Assembly (NCBI GenBank): GCA_021323655.1
Contig: JAJPKO010000027.1
Location: forward strand, 62,001 to 126,000
Reading direction: 5' to 3'
Length of the DNA stretch: 64,000 nucleotides
Source of the DNA: Acidobacteriaceae bacterium
Lineage (GTDB): Bacteria > Acidobacteriota > Terriglobia > Terriglobales > Acidobacteriaceae
Of the stretch, positions 55,637-64,000 are shown piece after piece (the first letter of the stretch is position 1; each line of letters opens with the position of its first letter). A program made the position numbers and the translations under genes. The notes beneath the pieces were generated by a model, which saw only the letters and a list, made by a program, of their open reading frames with translations, had not been told where the DNA came from and did not search any database.

Positions 55637-56512
55637 ATGAATAAAAAAGTACGGAAGGCAGTATTTCCTGCGGCAGGGCTGGGCACGCGTTTTCTCCCCG
55701 CGACCAAATCCATTCCCAAAGAAATGCTGGCGCTGGTGGACAAGCCCATTATCCAGTATGGGGTGGAAGAAGCTCTGGCTGCGGGCATTGAGCAGATCAT
55801 CATTGTTACCGGACGCGGGAAAAGCGCGATTGAAGACCACTTTGATGTGAGCTTTGAGCTGGAATCTACGCTCGAGCGTCGTGGCAAAAAAGAATTGCTG
55901 GCCATTACCCGGAATGTGTCCAACATGGTTGAGCTTTCTTACGTGCGCCAGAAGGAAGCGCGCGGTCTGGGCCATGCCGTGCTGATGGCGAGAGACCTGG
56001 TGGGGGATGAGCCTTTTTCTGTCATTCTGCCGGATGATGTGATTGATGCGCCTGTTCCTTGCCTGAAGCAGATGCTGGACGTTTTTAACCAGCTTCAGGG
56101 ATCAGTCCTGGCGACGCAGATTGTGGAAGGGCCTGCGATTTCAGCCTATGGCGTGCTGGATGGGAAGCAGGTCGCGGGCAATGCGCGCGTGATGGAAGTA
56201 AAGGGCATGGTAGAGAAGCCCAAGCCCGCGGAAGCTCCATCGAAGAATGCGATCATTGGCCGCTACATTCTAACGCCGAAGATTTTTGAGCTGCTGGAGA
56301 AGACCCCTTTGGGCGCTGGCGGCGAACTGCAACTGACAGACGGCATCAAGGGCCTACTCGAAACCGAAAAAGTGTATGGGTATATCTTTGAGGGGACCCG
56401 TTATGATGCGGGCGACAAGCTGGGGATGCTGAAGGCGACCGTGGATTTTGCGTTGAAACGCGAAGACCTGGGCCCGCAGTTCAGGGAGTATTTGAAGTCA
56501 CTCTCGTTGTAA
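55637..56512 (+). CDS. galU: UTP--glucose-1-phosphate uridylyltransferase
   Basis: GalU makes UDP-glucose, needed for LPS core, exopolysaccharide and trehalose. The 291-residue nucleotidyltransferase starts MNKKVRKAVFPAAGLGTRFL with the uridine-binding GLGTRFLPATKSIPKEML, VILPDDVIDAP, VEKPKPAEAP and a closing GDKLGMLKATVDFAL. It lacks no motif. The gene is followed by a long hairpin and the convergent thioredoxin-fold gene. Confidence 0.97.
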   Translation: MNKKVRKAVFPAAGLGTRFLPATKSIPKEMLALVDKPIIQYGVEEALAAGIEQIIIVTGRGKSAIEDHFDVSFELESTLERRGKKELLAITRNVSNMVELSYVRQKEARGLGHAVLMARDLVGDEPFSVILPDDVIDAPVPCLKQMLDVFNQLQGSVLATQIVEGPAISAYGVLDGKQVAGNARVMEVKGMVEKPKPAEAPSKNAIIGRYILTPKIFELLEKTPLGAGGELQLTDGIKGLLETEKVYGYIFEGTRYDAGDKLGMLKATVDFALKREDLGPQFREYLKSLSL

Positions 56513-56540
56513 TGGAAGATGTCTTCTGTCTCAGATTTGT

Positions 56541-56589
56541 GGTTTCCCATCTTATCGCGCCTGAATTAGGCGAGATAGGACGGGAAACC
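56541..56589. terminator. Long stem-loop between convergent galU and thioredoxin-fold genes
   Basis: GGTTTCCC (56541-56548) pairs with GGGAAACC (56582-56589), and within it TTATCGCGCCT pairs with AGGCGAGATAG around GAATT, with one mismatch. In total about 18 pairs form a single long hairpin. There is no T-run on either strand. It could mark a bidirectional 3' end or be an REP-like element. Confidence 0.6.
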
Positions 56590-56633
56590 CGAGATCGTAT
56601 CCGCTCGCGCCGAAGGTGCTCCCACCTGGACGG

Positions 56634-57194
56634 CTAGCCCTCTTTCCATTTAATGTTGCAGCCGATGCTGGGCTTCTGTACTGGATGCACGGGCTTTCCT
56701 GCCAGCAGCGCATCCATAGCGGCGCGCAAATCTTTTCCAGTTACAGGAACGTCGTTGCCAGGGCGACTGTCATCGAACTGCCCGCGATAGGCCAGCTTCA
56801 AGTCCTTGTTGAAGAGGAAGAAGTCGGGTGTGCAGGTTGCGTCATACGCGCGCGCTATCTTCTGCGACTCGTCATAGAGATAAGGGAAAACGAAGCCGAG
56901 ACTGCGCGCCTGTTCGGCGAGGCTTGGTGGCGCGTCGTCGGGATAATTTGCCGCGTCGTTGCTGCTGATGGCGACAATGCCAATGCCTTTGCCCTGGTAA
57001 TCCCGGCCAAGCTGGGCGAGGGACTTTTCCAGGTGCTTCACGAACGGGCAGTGGCGGCAGATAAACATGACCAGCAATCCTTTTGGTCCAGCTGCGGACC
57101 TCAAATCCACAGTCTTGCCGCTCACCACGTCGGGCAGCGAAAACTCTGGCGCTGGTGTTTCAAGTACGAGCATGGCTGATTCAGTGCGTGCCAT
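56634..57194 (-). CDS. Thioredoxin-fold redoxin (AhpC/TSA-like)
   Basis: This 186-residue protein has the thioredoxin/peroxiredoxin fold: LETPAPEFSLPDVVSGK at the start, the active CxxC in MFICRHCPFVKHLEKSL, then IVAISSNDAANYPDDAP and a cis-proline in CTPDFFLFNKD, ending with a C-terminal PSIGCNIKWK. This is the PRX_like1 type, probably a thiol-disulfide oxidoreductase or peroxidase of the cytosol. No signal peptide is seen. The gene is downstream of ruvB, 35 bases after it. Confidence 0.88.
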   Translation of the reverse strand: MARTESAMLVLETPAPEFSLPDVVSGKTVDLRSAAGPKGLLVMFICRHCPFVKHLEKSLAQLGRDYQGKGIGIVAISSNDAANYPDDAPPSLAEQARSLGFVFPYLYDESQKIARAYDATCTPDFFLFNKDLKLAYRGQFDDSRPGNDVPVTGKDLRAAMDALLAGKPVHPVQKPSIGCNIKWKEG

Positions 57195-57229
57195 TCGAAA
57201 TTCTCCTTGAGGGTTGGATTCACGTCTGG

Positions 57230-58264
57230 CTAAAAAAGCGTCGGGTTCTGCTTGCGCGGCAGTGGAAGCCCGAAGTGTTCATACGCGAGCCGGGTGGCCA
57301 CTCTTCCGCGCGGAGTGCGTTCGAGAAAACCAATCTGGATCAGAAATGGCTCGTAGACCTCTTCGAGGGCATCTTCTTCTTCGGCCAGGGTTGCGGCCAG
57401 TGTGCCTAAGCCAACGGGGCCACCGTCATATTTTTCGATGATGGTCTTCATGAGGCGGCGGTCCAGCTCATCGAAGCCGTGGGCGTCCACTTCGAGCAGC
57501 TTGAGCGCCTGCTCGGCTGTAATGCGGTCAATTACGCCGGAGCCGCGTACCTGGGCGAAGTCGCGGACCCGGCGCAGAAGACGGTTGGCAATACGCGGGG
57601 TGCCGCGGGAGCGCATGGCGATCTCAGCTGCGCCGTCCTCGTCTATGGGAATATTCAGGACTTCTGCCGAACGTTCGACGATGTAGCGCAGGTCGTCGTC
57701 GGTGTAGAACTCGAGCCGCAGAAGGATGCCAAAGCGCGAGCGCAATGGGGAGGAAAGCAGGCCCGGGCGAGTGGTGGCCGCGACGAAGGTAAACGGCCGG
57801 ATGTCCATGACGTGCGTGCGGGCGGCCGGCCCCTGGCCAATCATAATGTCGAGCTTGTAGTCTTCAAGCGCGGTGTAGAGTTTTTCTTCGAGCACCGGTT
57901 GCAGGCGGTGAATTTCATCAAGAAACAACACCTGGCGCTCGCGAAGGTTGGTGAGAATGGCCGTTAGATCGCCTTGTATCTGCAGGGCCGGCCCTGAGGT
58001 CTGCTGAAAGCCAACGTCGAGCTCATTGGCAATGATGGTGGCGAGTGTTGTTTTGCCAAGGCCGGGAGGGCCGAAGAGCAGTACGTGGTCGAGCGCTTCG
58101 CCGCGATTTTTTGCCGCCTCGAGGGCGATTGCAAGCTGCTCCTTCAGTTTGGCCTGCCCGATGAATTCTTTAAGCCAGCGCGGACGCAGCTTTAGTTCAA
58201 ACGAGCTTTCATCCTCGGCGCGCGTTGCGCTTACCAGCCGTTCCGGATCACTTTTTGCTGCCAT
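57230..58264 (-). CDS. ruvB: Holliday junction DNA helicase, motor subunit
   Basis: RuvB drives branch migration at Holliday junctions with RuvA. The 344-residue AAA+ protein has [18 protein letters not shown], Walker [12 protein letters not shown], Walker [10 protein letters not shown], sensor [20 protein letters not shown] and the winged-helix end with [17 protein letters not shown]. The ATG at 58264 is preferred over a GTG one codon upstream. ruvA and ruvC are not in the window. A polytopic membrane protein gene is just upstream on the same strand (18-base gap). Confidence 0.97.
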   Translation of the reverse strand: MAAKSDPERLVSATRAEDESSFELKLRPRWLKEFIGQAKLKEQLAIALEAAKNRGEALDHVLLFGPPGLGKTTLATIIANELDVGFQQTSGPALQIQGDLTAILTNLRERQVLFLDEIHRLQPVLEEKLYTALEDYKLDIMIGQGPAARTHVMDIRPFTFVAATTRPGLLSSPLRSRFGILLRLEFYTDDDLRYIVERSAEVLNIPIDEDGAAEIAMRSRGTPRIANRLLRRVRDFAQVRGSGVIDRITAEQALKLLEVDAHGFDELDRRLMKTIIEKYDGGPVGLGTLAATLAEEEDALEEVYEPFLIQIGFLERTPRGRVATRLAYEHFGLPLPRKQNPTLF

Positions 58265-58282
58265 CACTTCGGAGTGTAGCAG

Positions 58283-59455
58283 CTACTGCCACAGCAGCGG
58301 CAAGCTGGTGAGGCACAAGGCGGCCTGTGCGACCAGAATGCCGCCTGTGATCCAGAGAAATGGCCGACGGTAGCGGGTTTCGAGCACATCGGCAAAGAGA
58401 CCGCCGACAAATGTAAGCAGAAATGGCAAAGCCCAGAGCCAGGTTTGACTGTGCACCCCGGTAGTAATGAGCGCCAGCAGTATCAAAGAGACGATGAGCG
58501 GCGTGGTATTGCCGAAATAACGCGAGCGCCGGAAGATGAGATACAGCCCGGCCGCGGCAATGGCGGCAATGGTGATGCCGGCATTCTGGAGGGGCGCAAA
58601 CAAATCGCGCGATTGGCCGGGAGAGATCCACATTTTGCCTGCGGCACTGCGAAAGACATAGCTGAAGGCATCGAGACGGAAAGCATAGCAGGCAAAAAGG
58701 AGGAAGAAGGCGCCCAGCACCCACAGGATCAATAAAGTGGGGAGGTATGCGCGGCGGCCTTCCGCCACATATGCCATGAAAGCAAGAGCAAGAACCAGAG
58801 CCAGGACAAATGCTGAAATATGCGCGGCGGCGGTGAATCCGAAAGCCAGCGTCAGCAGCACGATGCGGGGACGCCACTTGTGGTTTGGGCCCTGCATGGC
58901 GTGAGCCACGCCGATGGCAAGATAGACAGCAGAAAAGAGCCCAAATGCCACCAGAATCTCATTGTTGGGATACGTACAGGCATGAATGACAGGCGGAGCA
59001 AAACAATAGAGCGCAAGCGCAATGTATCCTCCAGTGTTGCCATAGAGCCTTCGCGTCACCCACCAGAGGCATGCTCCGAGCGCGAGTCCGGCGGCAATAA
59101 ACGGCAGCCGGATGAGCAACAGGACGTAGCTGATTTCGTGGCGCATTTCCCAGGTAGAGGTGGAAGAGGCCTGTCCGCTGAAAATGCGCTGCAGGGTCAG
59201 CGGCAGTCCTGCAGCGCGGTAGGCGAGCGTTCCGTCATGAACATTGCCGCAGGTGGTGAAGTAGCCGGCCAGCGGAGAAGGCTTCTCCCACATCTCGCGT
59301 CCGCAGCGGGCAAATTCGTAATCGGTCTGGCTTAACGTCTGATGCCGCGCGACCCAGAGACACTGCCCCAGAAGGATGAGCAGCAGCACTGCGGCGATTT
59401 GTTGAGGGCGATTGAAACGGAATTTGCGCAGACTGTGGGCGGTCGAAGGGGGCAT
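58283..59455 (-). CDS. Polytopic membrane protein, PMT-like, function unknown
   Basis: This is a 390-residue membrane protein with about ten hydrophobic helices (starting QIAAVLLLILLGQCLWVA). After TM1 comes a periplasmic loop with QTDYEFARCGREMWEKPS and a CG-NVHDG segment, then helices in a pattern like PMT/GT39-type glycosyltransferases but without the full catalytic motif. The C-terminal region has no soluble domain. I would call it a possible glycosyltransferase; the substrate is unknown. It lies between the LytTR regulator and ruvB on the same strand. Confidence 0.75.
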   Translation of the reverse strand: MPPSTAHSLRKFRFNRPQQIAAVLLLILLGQCLWVARHQTLSQTDYEFARCGREMWEKPSPLAGYFTTCGNVHDGTLAYRAAGLPLTLQRIFSGQASSTSTWEMRHEISYVLLLIRLPFIAAGLALGACLWWVTRRLYGNTGGYIALALYCFAPPVIHACTYPNNEILVAFGLFSAVYLAIGVAHAMQGPNHKWRPRIVLLTLAFGFTAAAHISAFVLALVLALAFMAYVAEGRRAYLPTLLILWVLGAFFLLFACYAFRLDAFSYVFRSAAGKMWISPGQSRDLFAPLQNAGITIAAIAAAGLYLIFRRSRYFGNTTPLIVSLILLALITTGVHSQTWLWALPFLLTFVGGLFADVLETRYRRPFLWITGGILVAQAALCLTSLPLLWQ

Positions 59456-59532
59456 CGTGTCTTAGAGTTGCTGCCATCAGTGTACCGGACGGAGAATCCT
59501 GGGGAAGGCCAACGAACAAGGGCGGCAAAAAA

Positions 59533-60342
59533 TCAGAGCTTGAATAATTCGCGCAGGCGTTTTGTCTGGGCGCGGCTTACCGGAACCTCTGTCTGCTTTT
59601 TGTCGTCCATGCGCAACTGGTAGCTGCTCTTGAACCAGGGCACGACTTCTTTGATGTGGTTGATGTTCACCACATAGGAGCGGTGTGCACGCCAGAAGAC
59701 GGCCGGATCAAGCTGCTCCAGCAGTTCCTCAAGCGTGCGGCATTTGGACTGCCCCTCAAGGACAGGCGTGACCACGGTAATGACGCCTTCATCTATGGAA
59801 GCGAAGCAGATGTCTTTCTGGTCTATGAGAAAGAGGCGGCTGTTTGCCTGGAGGACGATCTTTCCGCTGTGGCGCTGCGGCTGTTGCTGCTGCTCGATCA
59901 GTTTAAGCAAAGCGTTCAGGCTGGCATTGTCGCTTAGATTGCCGATCGTGTCGTGGCCGTGGACTTCCTGCAGGCGCTGCCGCGCACGTTCAATGGCCTG
60001 GAGGACGCGGTCACGATCGAATGGCTTCAGCAGGTAATCAATGGCGTTTACGTCGAATGCTTTGACTGCGTACTGGTCGTAGGCGGTGGCAAAAATGATC
60101 TGCGGAAGGTGCTCGTCTTCGCCATGCTCCAGCAGCTTTTTCAGGACGGCAAAGCCGTCGAGTCCGGGCATCTGCACGTCGAGAAAGACGACGTCCGGCT
60201 GAAGAGTGCGGATGAGGTCTACCGCTTCTATCCCATTGGTGCCCTGTGCCAGGACTTCCACGCTGCCAGCGGTGTCGAGCAGATACTTCAGCTCTTCCCG
60301 TGCAAGTTCTTCATCGTCAATAATGAGCGCTGTCATGGCCAT
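59533..60342 (-). CDS. LytTR-family response regulator
   Basis: This 269-residue regulator has a receiver domain (acid pair D9-D10, phospho-acceptor D55 in VFLDVQMPGLDG, and the K in LLKPFDRDRV) and a C-terminal LytTR DNA-binding domain (about 165-269, with VFWRAHRSYVVNINHIKEV). Such regulators act as dimers on direct-repeat operators, often controlling envelope or virulence genes. No histidine kinase is next to it, so it is an orphan by context. A second ATG two codons on (60336) is an alternative start. The zinc-ribbon gene ends 86 bases upstream. Confidence 0.94.
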   Translation of the reverse strand: MAMTALIIDDEELAREELKYLLDTAGSVEVLAQGTNGIEAVDLIRTLQPDVVFLDVQMPGLDGFAVLKKLLEHGEDEHLPQIIFATAYDQYAVKAFDVNAIDYLLKPFDRDRVLQAIERARQRLQEVHGHDTIGNLSDNASLNALLKLIEQQQQPQRHSGKIVLQANSRLFLIDQKDICFASIDEGVITVVTPVLEGQSKCRTLEELLEQLDPAVFWRAHRSYVVNINHIKEVVPWFKSSYQLRMDDKKQTEVPVSRAQTKRLRELFKL

Positions 60343-60427
60343 GGGTAGAACTTAAAGTATAGGAAGCGGGGAAAGTAGTGGTCAAACCTGCGCCCGTTTC
60401 CGAAGCCGGGTGCGGAGCAAGTGCCGC

Positions 60428-60970
60428 TTAATCATGGAAGGCGTGCAGGCGGGCGGGACGGTTGTCGGTCGAGAGATTGTGTCCGCAGTGGACGCAGAAC
60501 TGGTCTGTGATGCGGACGCTGCGATAACACTTTCCGCAGGAAGCGGAGATATTGTAGGCGCACTGCGGGCAGAAATGGTATTCGCTCTGGACGCGTGTTC
60601 CGCAGGCGGGGCAAAGCGTAATGATGGGCTGGCGCAAAAGGAAATAAAGCACTGCGCCGATTCCTCCGGGCATGACCAGGCAGATGATGATCCAGATGCG
60701 CGCGCTCATGCCGCGGCGCGGCGAATCATTGCTGACATAGCCGACCATCAGCATGTAAAGGGACGCGAGCAGGCCCCAGGTGATTCCGAGATAGAGGCGG
60801 ATGCCGATGGGCGGGTGATGATGGGCACCGCGAGGAAAGACGATCCAGAAGAGGTATTCCATGCCTACGAAGGCAAAGAGTGCGGCTGCAACGGACCAGC
60901 GCGGAATAAGCTTCAGCTCACTCGAGAAGGAGGCATCCTCTTCTGTCCGGATTGGAAAGTTTGTTGCCAT
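60428..60970 (-). CDS. Membrane protein with C-terminal zinc ribbons
   Basis: This 180-residue protein has three TM-like segments (about 26-46, 55-80 and 91-115, IWIIICLVMPGGIGAVLYFL) and a cytosolic zinc region with CPACGTR, FCPQC, CGKCYRSV and FCVHCGH: four CxxC pairs, enough for two zinc ribbons. The PLDc_N-like third segment followed by a zinc ribbon is seen in other membrane proteins of unknown role. It is the last gene of the sigma-factor cluster, starting six bases after the middle gene. Confidence 0.82.
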   Translation of the reverse strand: MATNFPIRTEEDASFSSELKLIPRWSVAAALFAFVGMEYLFWIVFPRGAHHHPPIGIRLYLGITWGLLASLYMLMVGYVSNDSPRRGMSARIWIIICLVMPGGIGAVLYFLLRQPIITLCPACGTRVQSEYHFCPQCAYNISASCGKCYRSVRITDQFCVHCGHNLSTDNRPARLHAFHD

Positions 60971-60976
60971 GATGAA

Positions 60977-61363
60977 CTAGCGGCGTTCGTGCCGTCCGAA
61001 ATGCAAAGGGCCGTTGTCCTTAAAGCTGATCAGCAGGACGCCCACGACGGCAGAAAACAGGACCAGGGCAAGCACGGTGATCATCTCCGGCCATTCGAAG
61101 AAGTGGTCCCCGGCAAAGTAGTCGTCCAGAGTGCTCCAGATGGCTGGAGTCAGCAGCGCGCAAATTGCAATGAACACGAGAGAGACAAAGGCGATGTTCC
61201 GGCGGTTACGGCGGCGCTGCTCACGCATTTCACTGGCGGCCTGCATGACGGCGCGGCGTGTACGCTGTACGGCGGCCAGACTGGCACTGGTGTTCAGCCC
61301 GGCGAGCATATCTAATACTTGCGGATCAGGGGCTTGCAGATCAGGAATGCGCTGCGTGCTCAT
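60977..61363 (-). CDS. Membrane protein in the ECF-sigma operon (possible anti-sigma factor)
   Basis: This 128-residue protein has a charged N-terminal region with a basic stretch (REQRRRNRRN) and two TM helices (about 58-77 and 92-111). It starts four bases before the sigma-factor stop (61360-61363), which is typical of a sigma/anti-sigma pair. I see no ZAS zinc motif (HxxxCxxC), so if it is an anti-sigma factor it is not of that class. The role is inferred from position. Confidence 0.7.
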   Translation of the reverse strand: MSTQRIPDLQAPDPQVLDMLAGLNTSASLAAVQRTRRAVMQAASEMREQRRRNRRNIAFVSLVFIAICALLTPAIWSTLDDYFAGDHFFEWPEMITVLALVLFSAVVGVLLISFKDNGPLHFGRHERR

Positions 61364-62046
61364 TGCGCCTCCTTTGCGGTCAGGGCTTCCAGACGCGGCT
61401 TGAGTGATGCCAGTCCGCGATAGAGCCGCGATTTGACAGTGGAAAGCGGTGCGCGAGTGACCTGTGCGATTTCCTCCAGCGCAAGTTCTTCATGAAAGCG
61501 AAGCACGAGGACTTCGCGGTGCAGTGGATCGAGCGCCAGCAGCAACTCGGCGACGATGCGACTGTTCTCATAGCTCTGGTAAAGCTCAAATGGATTCGGG
61601 TCGTTGCCGGGAACCTCAAAGGGCCGGTCATCTTCACTGGAATCACACATTTCTTCCAGGCTGACCATACTCTTGCGGCGGAGGAGGTCAATGACCAGAT
61701 TGCGGGCGATGGTGAAGAGCCAGGTTTCAAAGCGGGCATTCCCGTTGTACTGGTCGCCGCGCATCAACACGCGCATCCATGTTTCCTGAAAGAGATCTTC
61801 AGCAAGGTCGCGGCTTCCTGTGAGGTAGAGCAGATACCGGAGGAGGCGGTGCTGATACTGCACAATCAGCTCATCGAGCAGGCCAGCCTCGTGGCGCTTC
61901 AGACCCTGTGCAATGAGGGCGCTTTCTTCACGCGCCTGCGCAGTCAATGTGATGGATGCAGTGCTCATTCCTTTGTTTGAGACGGGAGACCCATGGGGGA
62001 AGACGCGCTTCGTCAAAAGATTTTCGAGCTTTTTGAGAGGGCTCAT
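61360..62046 (-). CDS. ECF-type RNA polymerase sigma factor
   Basis: This sigma-70 family protein of up to 228 residues has region 2 (LLDELIVQYQHRLLRYLLYL, AEDLFQETWMRVLMR, TWLFTIARNLVIDLLRR) and region 4 (LDPLHREVLVLRFHEELALEEIAQVT, STVKSRLYRGLASLK). The intervening linker is acidic. It starts at ATG 62046; ATG 61968 is an alternative, but neither has a well-spaced ribosome-binding site. Its stop overlaps the start of the membrane gene. The genes it controls are unknown, and such factors often read their own promoter. Confidence 0.92.
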   Translation of the reverse strand: MSPLKKLENLLTKRVFPHGSPVSNKGMSTASITLTAQAREESALIAQGLKRHEAGLLDELIVQYQHRLLRYLLYLTGSRDLAEDLFQETWMRVLMRGDQYNGNARFETWLFTIARNLVIDLLRRKSMVSLEEMCDSSEDDRPFEVPGNDPNPFELYQSYENSRIVAELLLALDPLHREVLVLRFHEELALEEIAQVTRAPLSTVKSRLYRGLASLKPRLEALTAKEAQ

Positions 62047-62180
62047 TGAGAGTCGGCAGTTTTTAGTTGTCAGTTTTCAGTCCAAAGCTATAACGAAGGC
62101 TGGGGCTGGCGGCCTGGAACTAAGAACTTCCTTTATTATCCGGCACATAGATGACGCGGGGCAAGCGATAAACTGAAGAG

Positions 62181-62972
62181 ATGGAAGTCCTTTATGGCCT
62201 GCATCCGGTAGAAGAGGCCCTGCGGGCCGGAAGCCGCCGGTTTGACCACGTCTGTATTGCCCGGGAACGGCACGACCAGCGCCTCCAAAGCCTGGTAGAT
62301 GAATGCCGGAAGGCGGGGGTCCGGCTGCGGTTTGAACCGCGCGAGCATCTGACACGGCTGGCCAAGACCCCTGGACACCAGGGAGTGGTGGCGGTGGTGC
62401 GGGAGAAGGCCACGCTGGAGCTGGAAGACCTGCTGGATGCACCTTCTGAAGGGAAACCACAGTTATTTCTGGCGCTTGACGGTGTGGAAGACCCCCAGAA
62501 CCTGGGTGCGCTGCTGCGTTCCGCAGACGGAGTTGGGGCGGACGGCGTGATTCTGACAGAGAGACGCTCAGCCCCTTTGAGTGCGGTGGCAATGAAAGCG
62601 TCTGCGGGTGCGGCGGAGTATGTTCCCATTGCGCGGGTCGTGAACCTGAGCCGCGCACTCGAACAGATGAAGGAGCGCAACCTGTGGTGCGTGGGGCTGG
62701 ATGAGCGCGGAACGCTCTCTTACGACGAGTTCGACTTTACGTCTAATACCGTAATTGTGCTGGGGCGTGAGGGCGCGGGACTGCACGACCTGGTGAAGCG
62801 GCACTGCGACCATCTATTGCGGATTCCGATGGCGGGCAAGGTGGCTTCGCTGAATGTTTCAGTGGCCGGGGCTGTGGTGCTGTATGAAGCGGCCAGGCAG
62901 CGGCGCGCGGGTGGAGTGAAAACCGCGTTTCCCGCAAAGAAGAAAGAAAGAAAAGGTCTGGGTTTAAGTTGA
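62181..62972 (+). CDS. rlmB: 23S rRNA 2'-O-methyltransferase, TrmH/SpoU family
   Basis: This 263-residue SPOUT methyltransferase has an N-terminal rRNA-binding domain (MEVLYGLHPVEEAL to about 85) and the three SpoU motifs: NLGALLRSADGVGADGVIL, VIVLGREGAGL and IPMAGKVASLNVSVAGAVVL. RlmB methylates the 2'-OH of G2251 in 23S rRNA; assignment over a TrmH relative rests on the GLHPVEEAL start. The C-terminus is lysine-rich. The start is the ATG at 62181. The next gene overlaps its stop codon. Confidence 0.93.
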   Translation: MEVLYGLHPVEEALRAGSRRFDHVCIARERHDQRLQSLVDECRKAGVRLRFEPREHLTRLAKTPGHQGVVAVVREKATLELEDLLDAPSEGKPQLFLALDGVEDPQNLGALLRSADGVGADGVILTERRSAPLSAVAMKASAGAAEYVPIARVVNLSRALEQMKERNLWCVGLDERGTLSYDEFDFTSNTVIVLGREGAGLHDLVKRHCDHLLRIPMAGKVASLNVSVAGAVVLYEAARQRRAGGVKTAFPAKKKERKGLGLS

Positions 62973-64000
62973 TGATGTTTGTTCGGCCGCTTTTGGCGGT
63001 CCTTCTCTCTGGCGCGACTGCGTTGGCGCAGCAGGCAACTCCCAATCCGCAGCCAGAAGCACATGACAAGGTATTGTTTTCCCGTTCGGGGGATGATGCG
63101 CAGCATCCGGCTGAGGAAAAGAAGCAGCAGGCCATCCAGGCGAAGGCGACGGATGCAGAGCGGTCAGCGATTACATTCACACGGTATGATCTTGATGTTC
63201 ATCTGATGCTGAAACAGCAGGCGATGGCAACGCAGGCGCGAGTAACGGTCCGCAATGATGGCGCTGCTCCGCTGGCACATGTGCCGCTGCAATTGTCGTC
63301 ATCGCTGCACTTAGAAACTATCTCGCTGGAGGGAAAGAAACTCGCCTTTGCGCAGGACCTGGTCCCAAGCGATGCAGACCACACCGGGCAGTTGCGCGAA
63401 GCTGTGGTTGAGCTGCCGCAGCCGCTTTCTCCGAAATCTGAGCTGACGCTGGAAGTGGCGTACAGCGGCGAGATTGTGCCCTCGGCAAAGCGGCTGGAAC
63501 AGATTGGGACTCCTGCTGAGATTGCGAAACAGTCAGACTGGGACGAGATATCAGAAGACTTTACCGGGCTGCGCGGATTTGGAGACGTGGTGTGGTATCC
63601 AGTGGCTTCTGTTCCGCATCTGCTGGCAGAAGGGCCGCAGCTCTTTGCAGAAATTGGACGGCAGAAGTTACGGCAGCAGGACGCGCGGGTGGCGATGCGT
63701 GTGACGGTAGAGTACCTCGGAGTTGCTCCAAATGCCGCGGCTGTGAATGGCCACTTTGTTGCAGTACCTGCGCCGAAAGTGACGCCTACCGCTTCGTTCC
63801 CCGGAGTGGTGACCTTTGCTGTGCCCGAACGGCGCCTGGGTTTTGGAACACTGAGCCTTTTTCTTGCTCCTCGTTTTGCCTATGAGTCGAACGGAGTAAG
63901 GACATTGGCCACAGCGGATGATTCGCCCGCCGTACAGAGCTATGAAACGGCAACGACGATGGTGCGGCCGCTGGTGGAGCAATGGCTCGGCACGGCAAAG
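62972..64000 (+). CDS. Exported protein, N-terminal part, resembles M1-type beta domain
   Basis: The gene starts in TGATG overlapping the rlmB stop (62970-62974) and continues past the right edge, so only 343 residues are visible. A signal peptide (LLAVLLSGATALAQQ) is followed by a long beta-rich domain with ITFTRYDLDVHLML, ATQARVTVRNDGAAPLAHVPL and PLSPKSELTLEVAYSGEI, which resembles the N-terminal beta domain of M1 family aminopeptidases. GDVVWYPVAS and later segments continue that pattern. The zinc-binding HExxH would lie beyond the edge, so function is inferred. It is translationally coupled with rlmB. Confidence 0.75.
   Translation, partial: MMFVRPLLAVLLSGATALAQQATPNPQPEAHDKVLFSRSGDDAQHPAEEKKQQAIQAKATDAERSAITFTRYDLDVHLMLKQQAMATQARVTVRNDGAAPLAHVPLQLSSSLHLETISLEGKKLAFAQDLVPSDADHTGQLREAVVELPQPLSPKSELTLEVAYSGEIVPSAKRLEQIGTPAEIAKQSDWDEISEDFTGLRGFGDVVWYPVASVPHLLAEGPQLFAEIGRQKLRQQDARVAMRVTVEYLGVAPNAAAVNGHFVAVPAPKVTPTASFPGVVTFAVPERRLGFGTLSLFLAPRFAYESNGVRTLATADDSPAVQSYETATTMVRPLVEQWLGTAK

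Overview
The window looks like a chromosomal segment from an Acidobacteriota genome, most likely of the Terriglobales/Acidobacteriaceae type. This is inferred from gene content and not proven. The pointers are an 813-residue stand-alone MacB/FtsX-type permease, a secreted carboxypeptidase-regulatory-like plus TPR protein, a solo small CCCH zinc-motif protein embedded in repeats, abundant glycosyltransferases, and moderately high GC with scattered GTG and TTG starts. No rRNA, tRNA, phage, IS or CRISPR locus is visible. Most of the window is ordinary core metabolism with short intergenic spaces.

Layout. 1-5.3 kb: an M29 aminopeptidase fragment with prmC, an outer-membrane barrel protein, queC, a TPR lipoprotein-like exported protein and a CHAD protein. 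5.4-9.5 kb: an ArnT-like glycosyltransferase, then a repeat-rich 430-bp gap leading into a small CCCH protein, then a GT21/HpnI-like glycosyltransferase. 9.6-13.8 kb: murC, a Dph6-like ATPase, and a transsulfuration pair (cystathionine-gamma-type enzyme plus cysteine/cystathionine-beta-synthase-type enzyme). 13.9-20.3 kb: a broken diguanylate cyclase, an acyltransferase overlapping pyrH, an alcohol dehydrogenase, an ankyrin protein and nagA. 20.3-24.7 kb: nfo-leuS-membrane protein operon. 24.7-34.3 kb: an exostosin-like glycosyltransferase, guaA, a DinB protein, a DegP-type protease, a CocE/NonD hydrolase, a PAP2 phosphatase, a HIT protein, a DsbA-like protein and an FmdB zinc ribbon. 34.3-45 kb: the permease, a Wzz/DUF4337 polysaccharide cluster with a 44-residue membrane peptide, AlkB, an NTF2-like protein, acnA and an Nramp transporter. 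45-53.3 kb: a second repeat locus, purD, a Phd-VapC remnant, gatB, a Fic toxin with a short antitoxin gene, and mfd. 53.3-64 kb: a third, diverged repeat locus, a DUF885 peptidase-like protein, galU, a thioredoxin-fold protein, ruvB, a polytopic membrane protein, a LytTR regulator, an ECF sigma operon, rlmB and a truncated secreted protein at the edge.

The most unusual material is between genes. Two loci (about 7.43-7.80 kb and 44.99-45.48 kb) share the same ordered set of elements: an inverted repeat, a block containing TTTGTTATCCTGAAA, a pair of TAAG..TGAAAA motifs, and a G-run. Only the first locus carries the CCCH protein gene. A diverged form of the paired motif recurs at 53.3 kb. The second area of interest is the purD-mfd interval, where one degraded and one apparently intact toxin-antitoxin module flank gatB.
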